NCBI RefSeq assembly: GCF_001941345.1
Contig: NZ_CP009251.1
Location: forward strand, 1 to 64,000
Reading direction: 5' to 3'
Length of the DNA stretch: 64,000 nucleotides
From: Corynebacterium stationis
GTDB taxonomy: Bacteria; Actinomycetota; Actinomycetes; Mycobacteriales; Mycobacteriaceae
In this document: piece after piece, positions 22,253 to 30,463 of the stretch
Layout of the letters: each line of letters opens with the position of its first letter
How positions within the stretch are numbered: position 1 is the first letter of the stretch
Program-made: the position numbers and the translations under genes
The notes under the pieces: generated by a model
Told to the model about the DNA's origin: nothing
Databases searched by the model: none
Seen by the model: only the letters and a program-made list of their open reading frames with translations

Positions 22253-22276
22253 TATCGCTTTAGATGTAAAGCGATA
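22253..22276. promoter_or_regulatory. Palindromic operator between dioxygenase and marR
   Basis: TATCGCTTTA-GATG-TAAAGCGATA is a perfect inverted repeat with 10-bp arms, centred between the divergent genes. A further TGTAAAGCGG half site occurs about 30 bases downstream. This is the size and position expected for a MarR dimer site regulating both genes. Confidence 0.7.
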
Positions 22277-22336
22277 TTTAACAACTACCTGCAAATCTGG
22301 ATTGTAAAGCGGCCTTTTTCTGCTAAACTCAGGTTC

Positions 22337-22840
22337 ATGAATCGCATGGATGATCGAGCGGGGAAGGGTGCTGAACCGCAAACGCGTTGGCTAAATGATG
22401 AGCAAAAGGATGCTTTCTATACCCTCATGGCGTTGATCATTGAGGTAGATCGCTCGTTGGATCATCAACTGACTCAAAATGCTGGGCTGAGCCACTTTGG
22501 GTACACCGCGCTGGCACGTTTGTCAGAGGCGGAAAACCGCTCGCTGCGAATGAGTGATCTGGCGTCAACCGCGAACGGTTCACTTTCCCGGCTCTCGCAG
22601 GTTATTGCCAAGTTGGAGAAGAAAGGTTGGGTCACCCGCAGCGCAGATCCGGATGATGGGCGCTATACCGTCGCCACGCTTACCGATGCCGGCTACGGCA
22701 AAGTTGTCGCCACCGCCCCTGGCCATGTTGAGCAAGTCCAAAAAGTCCTTTTTGATCCGCTGACAAAGTCCCAAGTGCAACAAATTCATACTATTGGTCA
22801 GCGCATCTTAAAACGTATCAAGGAAGATGATTCCAAGTAA
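22337..22840 (+). CDS. MarR-family transcriptional regulator
   Basis: This 167-residue protein has the winged helix-turn-helix of the MarR family: FGYTALARLSEAENRSLRMSDLA, then SLSRLSQVIAKLEKKGWV as recognition helix, then the wing DPDDGRYTVATLTDAG. The ATG at 22337 is chosen because TAAACT at 22324-22329 ends 7 bases before it, suggesting a leaderless transcript. It probably represses itself and the divergent dioxygenase gene and responds to a phenolic or catecholic ligand, which is inference from the neighbourhood. Confidence 0.9.
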   Translation: MNRMDDRAGKGAEPQTRWLNDEQKDAFYTLMALIIEVDRSLDHQLTQNAGLSHFGYTALARLSEAENRSLRMSDLASTANGSLSRLSQVIAKLEKKGWVTRSADPDDGRYTVATLTDAGYGKVVATAPGHVEQVQKVLFDPLTKSQVQQIHTIGQRILKRIKEDDSK

Positions 22841-22923
22841 TTTCTTCTACCTGCCACCTGCAGGTAAACGCCCGTTTGCGTCACTTGCGTGCGAAGAGTA
22901 ACATACTTGGCTAGCGAAAGCTT

Positions 22924-22996
22924 GGGGCATTAGCTCAATTGGTAGAGCACCTGCTTTGCAAGCAGGAGGTCAGGAGTTCGATTCTCCTATGCTCCA
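22924..22996 (+). tRNA. tRNA-Ala (anticodon TGC), copy 2
   Basis: The 73-base cloverleaf is identical to that at 13115-13187, including the anticodon TGC and the three bases following the discriminator. It is a single-gene transcription unit with its own terminator. Confidence 0.97.
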
Positions 22997-23002
22997 CAAG
23001 TA

Positions 23003-23036
23003 AAAGGCTTGGTAGAGAAAATCTACCAAGCCTTTC
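23003..23036 (+). terminator. Terminator after tRNA-Ala copy 2
   Basis: A perfect stem with arms 23003-23016 and 23021-23034, nearly the same sequence as the terminator of the first tRNA operon but with a different loop. This supports an ancestral duplication of the tRNA with its terminator. Confidence 0.8.
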
Positions 23037-23049
23037 GCATTTCCTGCTG

Positions 23050-23238
23050 CTACGCTCTCGAAGCCCTGTGGTCGAGCCAGCTTTGGGCAATAGCCATGAG
23101 TGCAGTTGCGATAGCGATCATTCCGAAGATCCAGTTGAATACCGGGCTGCCGATGGCTACGACGGAAGCTGCAAATAGCGCTGCAAAGACCAGGGAAATT
23201 ACAATGTAGGTTTTGACGCTGATATCAGGGTTGTACAT
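23050..23238 (-). CDS. Small two-helix membrane protein
   Basis: This 62-residue product has two hydrophobic segments (about residues 9-29 and 33-53) separated by a short polar turn, and a basic C-terminus. An AAAAGGA ribosome site precedes the ATG at 23238, which is preferred to longer forms. Family and function were not recognised. Confidence 0.6.
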   Translation of the reverse strand: MYNPDISVKTYIVISLVFAALFAASVVAIGSPVFNWIFGMIAIATALMAIAQSWLDHRASRA

Positions 23239-23367
23239 AGACGAATCCTTTTTGAGATTTGAGGTACCCCGGCAGCTGCCAAGGCAGTGATTTTCCTTGG
23301 CCGCGAGCATACGGAAAAAAATATCAGTCTGTCCATGATTAAATGCGCACTTCATCGAGCGATCGTA

Positions 23368-23381
23368 GTTTCACGTGAAAC
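23368..23381. promoter_or_regulatory. parS centromere-like site
   Basis: GTTTCACGTGAAAC is a perfect 14-base match to the core of the bacterial parS consensus, to which ParB binds for origin segregation. It lies about 23 kb from dnaA, within the zone where corynebacterial parS sites cluster. Flanking bases differ from the full 16-mer at both ends. Confidence 0.88.
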
Positions 23382-23516
23382 CTATAAAAGTCTTTAGGCG
23401 TAATCACCTCGGACAAGTGTCAACCCAAGATTTCCCAAAACCCTTGTTAATCAAGGTGCTACCGGCCTAGGTTGGGAAGTGATCATCTACTGCCGTGGCG
23501 TGGCTAAAGAGCCTTT

Positions 23517-23939
23517 ATGGTTAATGGCAATTTTGAACAAGTTTTTGAAACCGGCGGGAAGCTCGAAGAACTTGCCGAGTATTTTATCGGCCAAGCCTAT
23601 AGAGCTCCGCTTGTCGATGGCACCGTCCCCGTCGCCAATATCACCTTCGAACCAGGCTGCCGCAATAATTGGCACATCCATCACGGTGAAAATGGCGCAG
23701 GCGATCAGGTTCTGCTATGTACCGCCGGCTCCGGGTGGTACCAAGCAGAAGGGGAGGAGCCCATCATTTTGGAGCCGGGCAGGGCCATCCGCATCCCGGC
23801 CGGCCTGAAACACTGGCATGGAGCGAAAGCAGATTCCTGGTTTAGTCACCTCGCATTCCTCACTCCAGGCGAAGGAGTGAGCAATGAATGGCTCGACCCA
23901 GTCACTGATGAAGAATATAGCCAGCTACCAAAACCCTAA
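23517..23939 (+). CDS. Cupin-domain protein
   Basis: This 140-residue single-domain cupin has the first motif GCRNNWHIHHGENGAGDQVLL (His53, His55 and Glu57 likely metal ligands) and the second motif with PAGLKHWHGA. It resembles small cupins seen with carboxymuconolactone-decarboxylase-like proteins. Reaction and substrate are unknown. No clear ribosome site precedes the ATG at 23517. The SRPBCC gene starts 17 bases downstream, suggesting co-transcription. Confidence 0.85.
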   Translation: MVNGNFEQVFETGGKLEELAEYFIGQAYRAPLVDGTVPVANITFEPGCRNNWHIHHGENGAGDQVLLCTAGSGWYQAEGEEPIILEPGRAIRIPAGLKHWHGAKADSWFSHLAFLTPGEGVSNEWLDPVTDEEYSQLPKP

Positions 23940-23956
23940 CCCTAAAGTTGAGTGAA

Positions 23957-24595
23957 ATGTCTGAGAATCAAGATTTGAAGAAAACCCATCGTGCGCTTGG
24001 AAATGCGTCGGTTGCGGATGGTGAAGGAAAGTCGGTTCTGCTGCGCAGGAGCTATGAAGCATCGGTGACCGATGCATGGAAGGCGTGCACTGATAAGGAA
24101 CAACTAGCGCAATGGTTTAGCGAAGTTGAGGGTGAATTCCACCAAGGCGGTAGTTTTCAAGTCAAAGACAATGTGGCCGGAGAGAAACTTCAGTTTGAAG
24201 CGCCAATTACGCTCAAGACGACGTGGGCATTAGGGCCAGGAATGACAACCGAACTGGAATTGCGACTTACCCCGGAGGATGAGCACACAACCATTGAATT
24301 GGAGCATTCCACTCCGGCGACGATTCTTGATGAGATGGTCGCGGCATACGGTCCAGGCGGCACCATTGGTGTGGCGGTGGGATGGGATCTCACCCTCCAA
24401 ATGCTGGGGAAGTACCTCTCTGGCGAGGCGTTTGATCCAGTGGCTTGGGAAAGCACCGATGAAGCCAAGGAATACGCTAAGTGCGCATCCGAGGCTTGGG
24501 GTGAAGTTGTTCAGAAGGCGTGGGGTACGAGCGATGATGACATTGCTGCCGCGGTTGCCTTCGCTAACTCACATTTCGCACCCGAGGAAGAGTAG
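23957..24595 (+). CDS. SRPBCC / AHSA1-like domain protein
   Basis: This 212-residue protein has the START-like fold signature of activator-of-Hsp90-ATPase homologues: RRSYEASVTDAWKACTDKEQLAQWF near residues 28-52, a central beta region and a long C-terminal helix. Such proteins bind hydrophobic ligands; no specific role can be given. The ATG at 23957 is preferred over a TTG at 23948. The adjacent cupin gene suggests a small ligand-related operon. Confidence 0.8.
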   Translation: MSENQDLKKTHRALGNASVADGEGKSVLLRRSYEASVTDAWKACTDKEQLAQWFSEVEGEFHQGGSFQVKDNVAGEKLQFEAPITLKTTWALGPGMTTELELRLTPEDEHTTIELEHSTPATILDEMVAAYGPGGTIGVAVGWDLTLQMLGKYLSGEAFDPVAWESTDEAKEYAKCASEAWGEVVQKAWGTSDDDIAAAVAFANSHFAPEEE

Positions 24596-24597
24596 CT

Positions 24598-25338
24598 TCA
24601 AATTCCTTCGCCAGCCACCCAGCGCCCTAAGGCTTGGGTTTGGTGAACCTGCTTGATGTCGCTGGTGAAGATATCGCGGTCGAGAGCGATGAAGTCGGCA
24701 GACTTCCCAGGTTCGATGGTGCCTGTTACTGCAGCGATGCCCAGAGCTTTGGCGGATTCGCGGGTAAACGCAGCCATGGCTTGGGGCAGGGTGATGGCCT
24801 GATTGATGTTGACCGTGCGATGGCCGTAGTCAGCATCGGATTGGCTGGCAGCGGCCAGTCGGAACCGCCTGCGATGAGAGCGCCGGTGGAGAGAAGGTCT
24901 GTGAAAGGCCAGATATTCGCCATGGTTTCGTCGGCGACGAAATCGGAGATGCCATCGGTAAGCGGGCTAGGAAACCACATGAAGGGGCAGGCGTCAGCCG
25001 CGACGTTAAGCTCCGCGAAGCGTGGGAGATCCTGTTCAGAGATAAAAGACATGTGGGCAATCTGCATTGCGGGACCACCATCTGCGTCTTGGCGGACGAT
25101 TTCGGCGGCATCAAGAGCCTGGCGCACCGACGCATCACCGGTGGCGTGCAGCTTGGCATCAAGACCCAGCTCCGCACAGCGTCGCAGCGCTGCGACGAGA
25201 TCGTCCAAAGTCCAGTAGAGCTCACCGCGGAAGTTTGGATCGTGGCTGGAGTGATTACATTTGTACGGATTTAACAGCGCGGTTGTATGCGTGGTGGGAA
25301 CGCCATCTAAAACGAACGTAACCGAGGCGTCGCCGGCG
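24598..25338 (-). pseudogene. Amidohydrolase (YtcJ-like) remnant
   Basis: The fragment encodes the C-terminal half of an amidohydrolase-family-3 enzyme: FVLDGVPTTHTTALLNPYK, DAKLHATGDASVRQALDA, QIAHMSFI and GGSDWPLPANP. At about 24835 a frameshift moves the conserved end (a TLPQAMAAFTRESAKALG-type segment to a stop at 24598) into another frame. The N-terminal half is missing, cut at about 25338 where IS3 sequence begins. It is not functional and marks the edge of the ancestral chromosome. Confidence 0.85.
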
Positions 25339-25790
25339 GGTGGAAAGCCGCAGATTTCCAGGCGTAGTACGAGGACCGGTTGATCCTCAGGACTTGGCAC
25401 AACCGCTTGACCTGATAGAGGTCTCGGTGGTCATCAACGAATCGGAAGCGGCTCTACCTGGTCGTCTCTCCCGCGAAATATTTCGCGGCCTTGGCAGCAG
25501 GATATCGCGCTCGGTTGAGAGTTTCTGCGTCTCCGAGCGCAGGTGCTGGACTTCTTTGCGCAGGCGCAACAGCTCGTCGGTGGGGTCTTCGGCGGTGCGG
25601 CTGGGCTGGACGCCGCGGGCCTTGCGGGCGGCGTAGACCCAGTTCTTCAGCGTCGCCCGGCTGATCTCGAGGTCCACGGCGATCGAGGAGAACGAGGCGC
25701 CTGTGGTGTCCTCATAGAGTCGGACCGCGTCCGTCTTGAACTCATCGGTGTAGGTGTTCTTCGCCCATGGTGGTTTCTCGCATTCTCCGG
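25339..25790 (-). mobile_element. IS3-family remnant at island border
   Basis: On the minus strand a helix-turn-helix OrfA (TYTDEFKTDAVRLYEDT, ISRATLKNWVYAARKARG, LLRLRKEVQHLRSETQKL coiled coil) runs to about 25470. The first part of OrfB follows (a VDDHRDLYQVKRLCQVLRI segment and NRSSYYAW) until it stops abruptly at about 25339, fused to the amidohydrolase remnant. The only ATG near the OrfA start (about 25772) is out of frame with it by one base. Most of orfB is gone, so the element is dead. Confidence 0.8.
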
Positions 25791-26046
25791 CCCATTTTGG
25801 GCCGGGGTCAGCGTGTCCACCAAACAGGGGACGGACCCGTAGTCTTGCTGGTGGGACTGTTTGTTTGGTTTTTCTTCACACATTAATCGAAACAGGCAGT
25901 CCCCTTTTTTATGTCCCCGGGACACGCCCCAGAGCGGCGATCGGACTGCGAGCGCTAAACCCCTATGAATAAGCCTCAATCCCCACAGGGCGCTCATGAT
26001 GTTTATCCGGTGGGCAGTCATGCCTCGTGTCTTGGCTTGGTGAGAA
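25791..26046. other. Spacer without recognised genes
   Basis: The 256 bases between the IS3 remnant and the next gene contain no convincing coding sequence. GC content shifts upward here. No terminal inverted repeat could be assigned with confidence. Confidence 0.4.
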
Positions 26047-27117
26047 TTAGCAGTTGTTCTCGTTGGCGTCTTGGCGTTGTTTGAATCGTTGTGCCAGGCG
26101 TTTGCCGTGGGTGAGTTCTCGAATGGTGTCTTCGCTATCGAAATTCGATCCGAGAGCACCCGCAACGGTGCCCATCGAGGCGCTGAGCCAGGCGATATCA
26201 ACGTAGTTCCCGAGGGAGGCTTCCGCACCGATTTTCGATGACATGAATCCGGATTCGATGACACATATTCCCCCGATGAAGATCCCGATAAATAGTACCA
26301 GGTAGAGCAAGATGACCGACAGCAGGAGAGTGGCCACGGTGGAGGCGTTATACATGGCGGCTTCGGTCAGGTCGCCTAGTTTTCGTGAATGTTCCCACAA
26401 CCTGTTGGCACCGATCAGCCAGAGCACCATGGTCACAATGACCATCGCGGTAATCAGACCCAGTCGCCAGCTGGGCAAAGCGTCCGCCATTTCCCAAATT
26501 GAGGAGTAGAAGATGCCGAACGCCCCAGTTCCCGCCGCGGCAGCGAGTACTCCCGACAACTTCGATACCGTCGACAGGGGCTCATTGGTACGTACCATGC
26601 CCAGGACCAGTCGGAGTCTGCCCGGTCGCCACCAGGGAGAGGTGATGTAGACGGACCGGCCGGAACGAGACTCCTGCTCGTAGACCACCCCGGAGTCGGA
26701 TGTGCGCTGGTCGGTTCCGGGTGTCTGCTGGTCGGCTAGAGCGTCCAGGGAGTCGAACAGTACATGGCGAAGTCTCTGGGTCACGCCCTGCCATCCCAGT
26801 GCTGGTAGGGAAATGATGACCAGACCTTCCCCGTAGTGCAGCGCGGCGATCTTGGGTTTTCGCCCGGCACGGCGGGGGATTTCGGTGACGATGGCCAGTA
26901 GATCTACGTCATCATCTCGTGCCCATCCTCGAACGGTGTCGAGATCGAGCGTGCCATCTGGGCGCGCTGGGGTTCGACTTTTGTGGTGGGAGAAAAGATA
27001 TCTGCCGACAGTTTTCTCTCCGTCATTGCCATCACCGAGGACACGTGAGACGGTGCGGGACGGTAGGCCAGGGTCGGCAAAAATATCAACGCGCAATGGT
27101 TGGTTCATGAGGGCCAT
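26047..27117 (-). CDS. Membrane protein of unknown function
   Basis: This 356-residue protein has a soluble N-terminal half (residues 1-165) and a C-terminal half with about four membrane segments: a short one near 180, then near 205-225, 255-285 and 310-330. The N-terminal part begins NQPLRVDIFADPGLPSRTVSRV and ends in a basic hydrophilic tail. I recall related actinobacterial proteins carrying an implausible folate-dehydrogenase label; nothing here supports that. ATG at 27117 or 27108 are the likely starts. It is the first intact gene of the island. Confidence 0.7.
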   Translation of the reverse strand: MALMNQPLRVDIFADPGLPSRTVSRVLGDGNDGEKTVGRYLFSHHKSRTPARPDGTLDLDTVRGWARDDDVDLLAIVTEIPRRAGRKPKIAALHYGEGLVIISLPALGWQGVTQRLRHVLFDSLDALADQQTPGTDQRTSDSGVVYEQESRSGRSVYITSPWWRPGRLRLVLGMVRTNEPLSTVSKLSGVLAAAAGTGAFGIFYSSIWEMADALPSWRLGLITAMVIVTMVLWLIGANRLWEHSRKLGDLTEAAMYNASTVATLLLSVILLYLVLFIGIFIGGICVIESGFMSSKIGAEASLGNYVDIAWLSASMGTVAGALGSNFDSEDTIRELTHGKRLAQRFKQRQDANENNC

Positions 27118-27180
27118 TATAGGGCCATTATTCGGAGGAACCCACCGTTTCACAACCTGCCTGGGCCTACGCTGGTGCGC

Positions 27181-27500
27181 ACTCACGGCGGTGCCGAAAT
27201 CGAAGGATTCATCAGTCTCGAGCAAATGAGCGCCGAGCGCTTTATACGGATCAAGTCATCGATTGGTCATGATGCTCCAGAAAATCTATTACTGAAGGCC
27301 GGCCTGCAACTTCAAACTGGAATCATCGGGACGAGGGTAGCGTCGGTTCCTGGCGTGGTGATGAATTCAGAGCTACTCGGCATCATTCCTAGCGCAGTGG
27401 TTGAGAGCCTTGGTAGGTCCGACCGGATACAGATTTTGCCCAATCCGACCAGTGCTGAACCTATGGAAGTGTCGTTGATGTCAAGGGTGAAGCAACGCCG
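27181..27500 (+). pseudogene. LysR-type regulator ligand-domain fragment
   Basis: The plus-strand reading frame ending near 27500 contains APENLLLKAGLQLQTGIIG and VMNSELLGIIPSAVVESLG. This is the layout of the C-terminal effector domain of LysR regulators (the last strand-helix before the conserved LGIxxxP turn). No helix-turn-helix half is present upstream and the frame is lost downstream, so it is a fragment. The assignment is by pattern only. Confidence 0.4.
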
Positions 27501-27514
27501 AACGAGGCCACAGA

Positions 27515-27624
27515 GGTGCTTTTGCAAACAGGAATTCCAGATAACTAACTATCTGTTAGTGTGCAGCGCAACGCTGGTACCGGATCCGCCGTTTTCGACG
27601 AGAACGCGAGTTTGCAACAGCACC
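27515..27624. repeat. Short interval flanked by IS6-type ends
   Basis: GGTGCTTTTGCAAAC at 27515-27529 and, inverted, GTTTGCAACAGCACC (about 27610-27624) match the ends of the IS6-type element at 51400-52247 with one mismatch. They enclose only about 80 bases with no transposase. It is either an IS remnant deleted internally or a chance resemblance on the left side, which also reads as coding sequence. Confidence 0.4.
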
Positions 27625-27731
27625 ATCAGAATACAGTTGTTCTATGTGAACAAAATTGCAGCGATAATTAACCTCACATAGAAAGGAATCGGTCCGTGAT
27701 CAAATCATTCTTAAGGTGATATGGTTACGGC

Positions 27732-28358
27732 CTATTTTCCCTGAGTGAGGTAGTTATACAGGGTAGTTCTGCCAATGCCGAGCCTGCGGGCAGCTTCTGC
27801 CTTCGGAACACCAGCGCCCACCCACTCTTGCGCCTGGGCAAGCTGCTCATCAGACAGCGCTTTCGCGCGACCTTTATAAACCCCGCGGGCTTTTGCCCGC
27901 GCAATCCCCTCCGCCTGACGCTCACGAATAATCGCCCGCTCAAACTCCGCTACCGAGCCAAGCAACCCGAGCATGAGCTTGGCCATCGGAGTCGAATTCA
28001 ACGAATACGTTTGCCCTTCTTTTAAAAACTTCACCGAAACATCCCGGGCAGTGAGGTCATCGACCAGGCGGTGCAAATCAATCAGCGATCGCGCCAACCG
28101 ATCCATACTCATAACCACAAGCTGGTCACCAGGACGCACATAATTCAACGCACCATCCAACCCAGGACGGTCGGTGGACAAACCGCTAACGGTATCGTCG
28201 AAGATGCGAAAGCACTTCTCTTTTTTCAACGCCGCAGTTTGCCTCTCCAGATTCTGATCTTTAGAGCTAACCCTCACATAGCCGACTTTCTGCCCGGAAA
28301 TAACCTCAGAATGTTCAGGAATATCTAGAGGTAGTGACGGTTCTGTTCCATTATCCAT
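27732..28358 (-). CDS. Serine resolvase/invertase, copy 1 (intact)
   Basis: This 208-residue serine recombinase has the catalytic N-terminal motif [16 protein letters not shown] (nucleophilic Ser near residue 32) and the region MSMDRLARSLIDLHRLV. It ends in a helix-turn-helix (GVPKAEAARRLGIGRTTLYNYL near 185-205). An N-terminal extension of about 23 residues precedes the catalytic domain. The first 70 residues recur almost unchanged at 57464 in the opposite orientation. A 30-bp repeated motif lies 43 bases upstream of the start and could be part of its recombination site. Confidence 0.9.
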   Translation of the reverse strand: MDNGTEPSLPLDIPEHSEVISGQKVGYVRVSSKDQNLERQTAALKKEKCFRIFDDTVSGLSTDRPGLDGALNYVRPGDQLVVMSMDRLARSLIDLHRLVDDLTARDVSVKFLKEGQTYSLNSTPMAKLMLGLLGSVAEFERAIIRERQAEGIARAKARGVYKGRAKALSDEQLAQAQEWVGAGVPKAEAARRLGIGRTTLYNYLTQGK

Positions 28359-28400
28359 AACCCAACCCTAGTGAACATTAAGTTTGCGAGGGGGTTTGTA

Positions 28401-28430
28401 ATTCAAAAACTGTTCTTTTGGGGTGTACCT
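28401..28430 (-). repeat. Module-boundary motif, copy A
   Basis: Read on the minus strand it begins AGGTACACCCCAAAAGAACA and continues with a T-run and GAAT. It matches the copy at 55378 at 26 of 30 positions. It lies upstream of resolvase copy 1 and beside a cadD fragment. Confidence 0.75.
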
Positions 28431-28453
28431 CAAATCGACAGGTAGGGGTGGCA

Positions 28454-28592
28454 GGTCCTGCTGGCGAAATTCGTTGCCACCCGTCCGCCCATCGCCGAGG
28501 TCCTCGAACGCTGGGAACATGTATTGTTCCCCATCGTTCTGATCGGCCTGGGCATTTTCATCCTCGTCGGCGGCGGTGCTTTCGGTCTCTAG
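28454..28592 (+). pseudogene. cadD 3'-end fragment A
   Basis: The plus strand encodes the last 45 or so residues of the CadD-like transporter whose intact copy is at 55528-56124: LLAKFVATRPPIAEVLERWE through GLGIFILVGGGAFGL and stop. The first part of the gene is missing; its place is taken by 23 unrelated bases and the boundary motif. Confidence 0.88.
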
Positions 28593-28759
28593 GGGATCGA
28601 TCATGAATTTACGCAGCATGGTCAATTCTTGGTATCGAAGGCCGCGAATCGCCACGCCACCCCTCCCATTGCAGATGGTCATTGCCGGGGGCAAGCGCGC
28701 GGTGTGATGATGGAATCGAAGGGCAGACGGGATTGTCGGCCCCTCGGAAGTAGGCGACG

Positions 28760-29299
28760 ATGATCGACCGTGTTGAGATAACAGAGGGATACTGGCGAGC
28801 CTGTGTCGAACTGGAGGACGTCCTCGCGCGGGCTGGGGATGCCGAGCTGCGCAGCCGTAGCGTGGGGACCCGGTGGACGAATGAGGAACTGCTGTTTCAC
28901 ATGGTCTTCGGCTATATGGTGGTCCGTCGACTGCTACCTCTGGTCAAGTTCTTCGGCCATCTGCCGCCCTCGCTGAGCGAGGTGTTCGCGCGTCTGCTCA
29001 ATGCCAGCACCCGCCCCTTCGGCTGGGTCAACTACTGGGGATCTCGGGCTGCGGCCCGGGTCTACCACCGTCACCGCATGGCCCGGAAACTCCGGTGGCT
29101 CACCGCCGCCCTGGCCACCAGTCTGGAGAAGGAATCCGAGCACTCCCTGGCACGTGAGATGGCGTTTCCGACCCGGTGGGATCCGTTCTTTGCCCCGGCG
29201 ATGACGGTGGCGGACGTCTACGCCTATCCGACTTGGCACTTTGATTTCCACGCCCGGCAACTGAGTCTGCCCTTCGAGCGGGGAAACGCGGAGAAATAG
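28760..29299 (+). CDS. DinB-like putative metal-binding protein
   Basis: This 179-residue helical protein fits the DinB / mycothiol-dependent four-helix-bundle superfamily. WTNEELLFHMVFGYMVV near residue 40 supplies one histidine, and WHFDFHARQLSLPFE near residue 160 supplies an H-x3-H pair, the usual metal-binding triad. Activity is unknown; relatives include thiol-S-transferases that use mycothiol or bacillithiol. It is oriented away from the cadD fragment, and its neighbour is a CDF metal exporter on the other strand. Confidence 0.7.
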   Translation: MIDRVEITEGYWRACVELEDVLARAGDAELRSRSVGTRWTNEELLFHMVFGYMVVRRLLPLVKFFGHLPPSLSEVFARLLNASTRPFGWVNYWGSRAAARVYHRHRMARKLRWLTAALATSLEKESEHSLAREMAFPTRWDPFFAPAMTVADVYAYPTWHFDFHARQLSLPFERGNAEK

Positions 29300-29432
29300 G
29301 AAATCCTCACTCCAAGGACCCTCGCCGCCAGTGGCCGGCCGGGGACTGTGAACAGCCCAGAAATATAGTGATAAGCAGGTCAAAAAGGGCGGACAAGCCG
29401 TCGCCGTGGGGTCCCACTCTGGCAGTGAGTGA

Positions 29433-30341
29433 TCAACAGACCTCTTCGTGATGGACGTGGCCGTCCTGCTCGATCTGGATAGTCGAGTGCTCAATGCCGA
29501 AGTCTTGCAACCGAGTTTGAGCGGCGGCCAGAATCCCTCCGTCGGAGACGTTCATATCGTCGACGACCAGGTGGCAGGTGGCAAGCGGTTTCGTGCCGTC
29601 GGTGCTCCAGATGTGCAGGTCGTGCACGGCCGTGACCCCGGGCAGGCCGACCAGGGCGGCTTCCACCTCGCGGGTATCGACACCCCGGGGGGTGTGGTTC
29701 ATCAGGACCGAGAGGGACTCGGCCAGCAGGCGCAGTGCTCGCGGCAGCACCAGGGCGGCAATGAACAGGGAGGCGATGGTGTCGGCAGCTAACCAACCGG
29801 TGAAGTGGATGATCAGGCCGGCGATGATCACGGCAACCGAACCGACCAGGTCGGAGAGCACATGCAGGTACGCCCCGCGCATATTGAGGCTCTCATGCTG
29901 ACGGCGCATGAGAATCAGGGCGGAGATCAAGTTAGCCAGCAAACCGACCACCGCCACGACGAGCATCATGCCCGTGTCGATCGATTCGTGGCCGCCGATC
30001 CGGCCAACCGCGCGGATGACGATCCAGACCGAGACCGCGGAGACCACCGCGGCATTGACCAGTGCGGCGAGCACCTCGACGCGGCGGTAACCGTAGGTGG
30101 CCCGGGGGGTGGCCGCACGACGGCCGATGAGGAGGGCCACCAGGGCAATGAGCAGCCCCGTGGAATCCGAGAGCATATGCATCGCATCGGACAGCAAAGC
30201 CAACGAACCGGAAACGAGGCCGCCGATCGACTGGGCCAGGAAGATTGTGGCGGTCAGGGCGAAGGTGACCGCCAGGGCGGTGAGGGATCCGCTCGGGGCA
30301 GTACGGTGGCCGGGGTCATGGTCGTGTTGGTGCGCGCTCAT
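29433..30341 (-). CDS. Cation diffusion facilitator (CzcD/ZitB type)
   Basis: This 302-residue inner-membrane exporter has six membrane segments and a His-rich N-terminus (SAHQHDHDPGH). The metal-site H-x3-D pairs are in TM2 (LLSDAMHMLSD) and TM5 (LHVLSDLVGS). The cytoplasmic domain after residue 210 contains VHDLHIWSTDG and ends with HVHHEEVC. The two His/Asp motifs indicate Zn2+/Cd2+ proton antiport. It is one of two CDF proteins in the island. Confidence 0.92.
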   Translation of the reverse strand: MSAHQHDHDPGHRTAPSGSLTALAVTFALTATIFLAQSIGGLVSGSLALLSDAMHMLSDSTGLLIALVALLIGRRAATPRATYGYRRVEVLAALVNAAVVSAVSVWIVIRAVGRIGGHESIDTGMMLVVAVVGLLANLISALILMRRQHESLNMRGAYLHVLSDLVGSVAVIIAGLIIHFTGWLAADTIASLFIAALVLPRALRLLAESLSVLMNHTPRGVDTREVEAALVGLPGVTAVHDLHIWSTDGTKPLATCHLVVDDMNVSDGGILAAAQTRLQDFGIEHSTIQIEQDGHVHHEEVC

Positions 30342-30463
30342 GCCTGCAGTCTAGCCGGGAAAAACTCTTATTGAAAGCTTATTGAAAATGCTTGATGGAT
30401 TTGGCCCCGTGCCGTCGTGAAAGGGCGCCAGTGGGCCGAAAGGCGCTGGGCAGAAGGCTGCGG

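Noticed and set aside
22848..22866. TACCTG-N7-CAGGTA inverted repeat after marR considered as a terminator.
   Set aside because: The 6-bp stem is short and lacks a T-run; evidence is insufficient.
23401..23516. Protein-like stretch (GLGWEVIIYCRGVAKEPLW) ahead of the cupin gene considered as an N-terminal extension or gene remnant.
   Set aside because: It is out of frame with the cupin gene and too short to identify; it may be chance.
29448..30374. Several plus-strand frames opposite the CDF gene at 29433.
   Set aside because: They are antisense shadows of a high-GC membrane protein gene.
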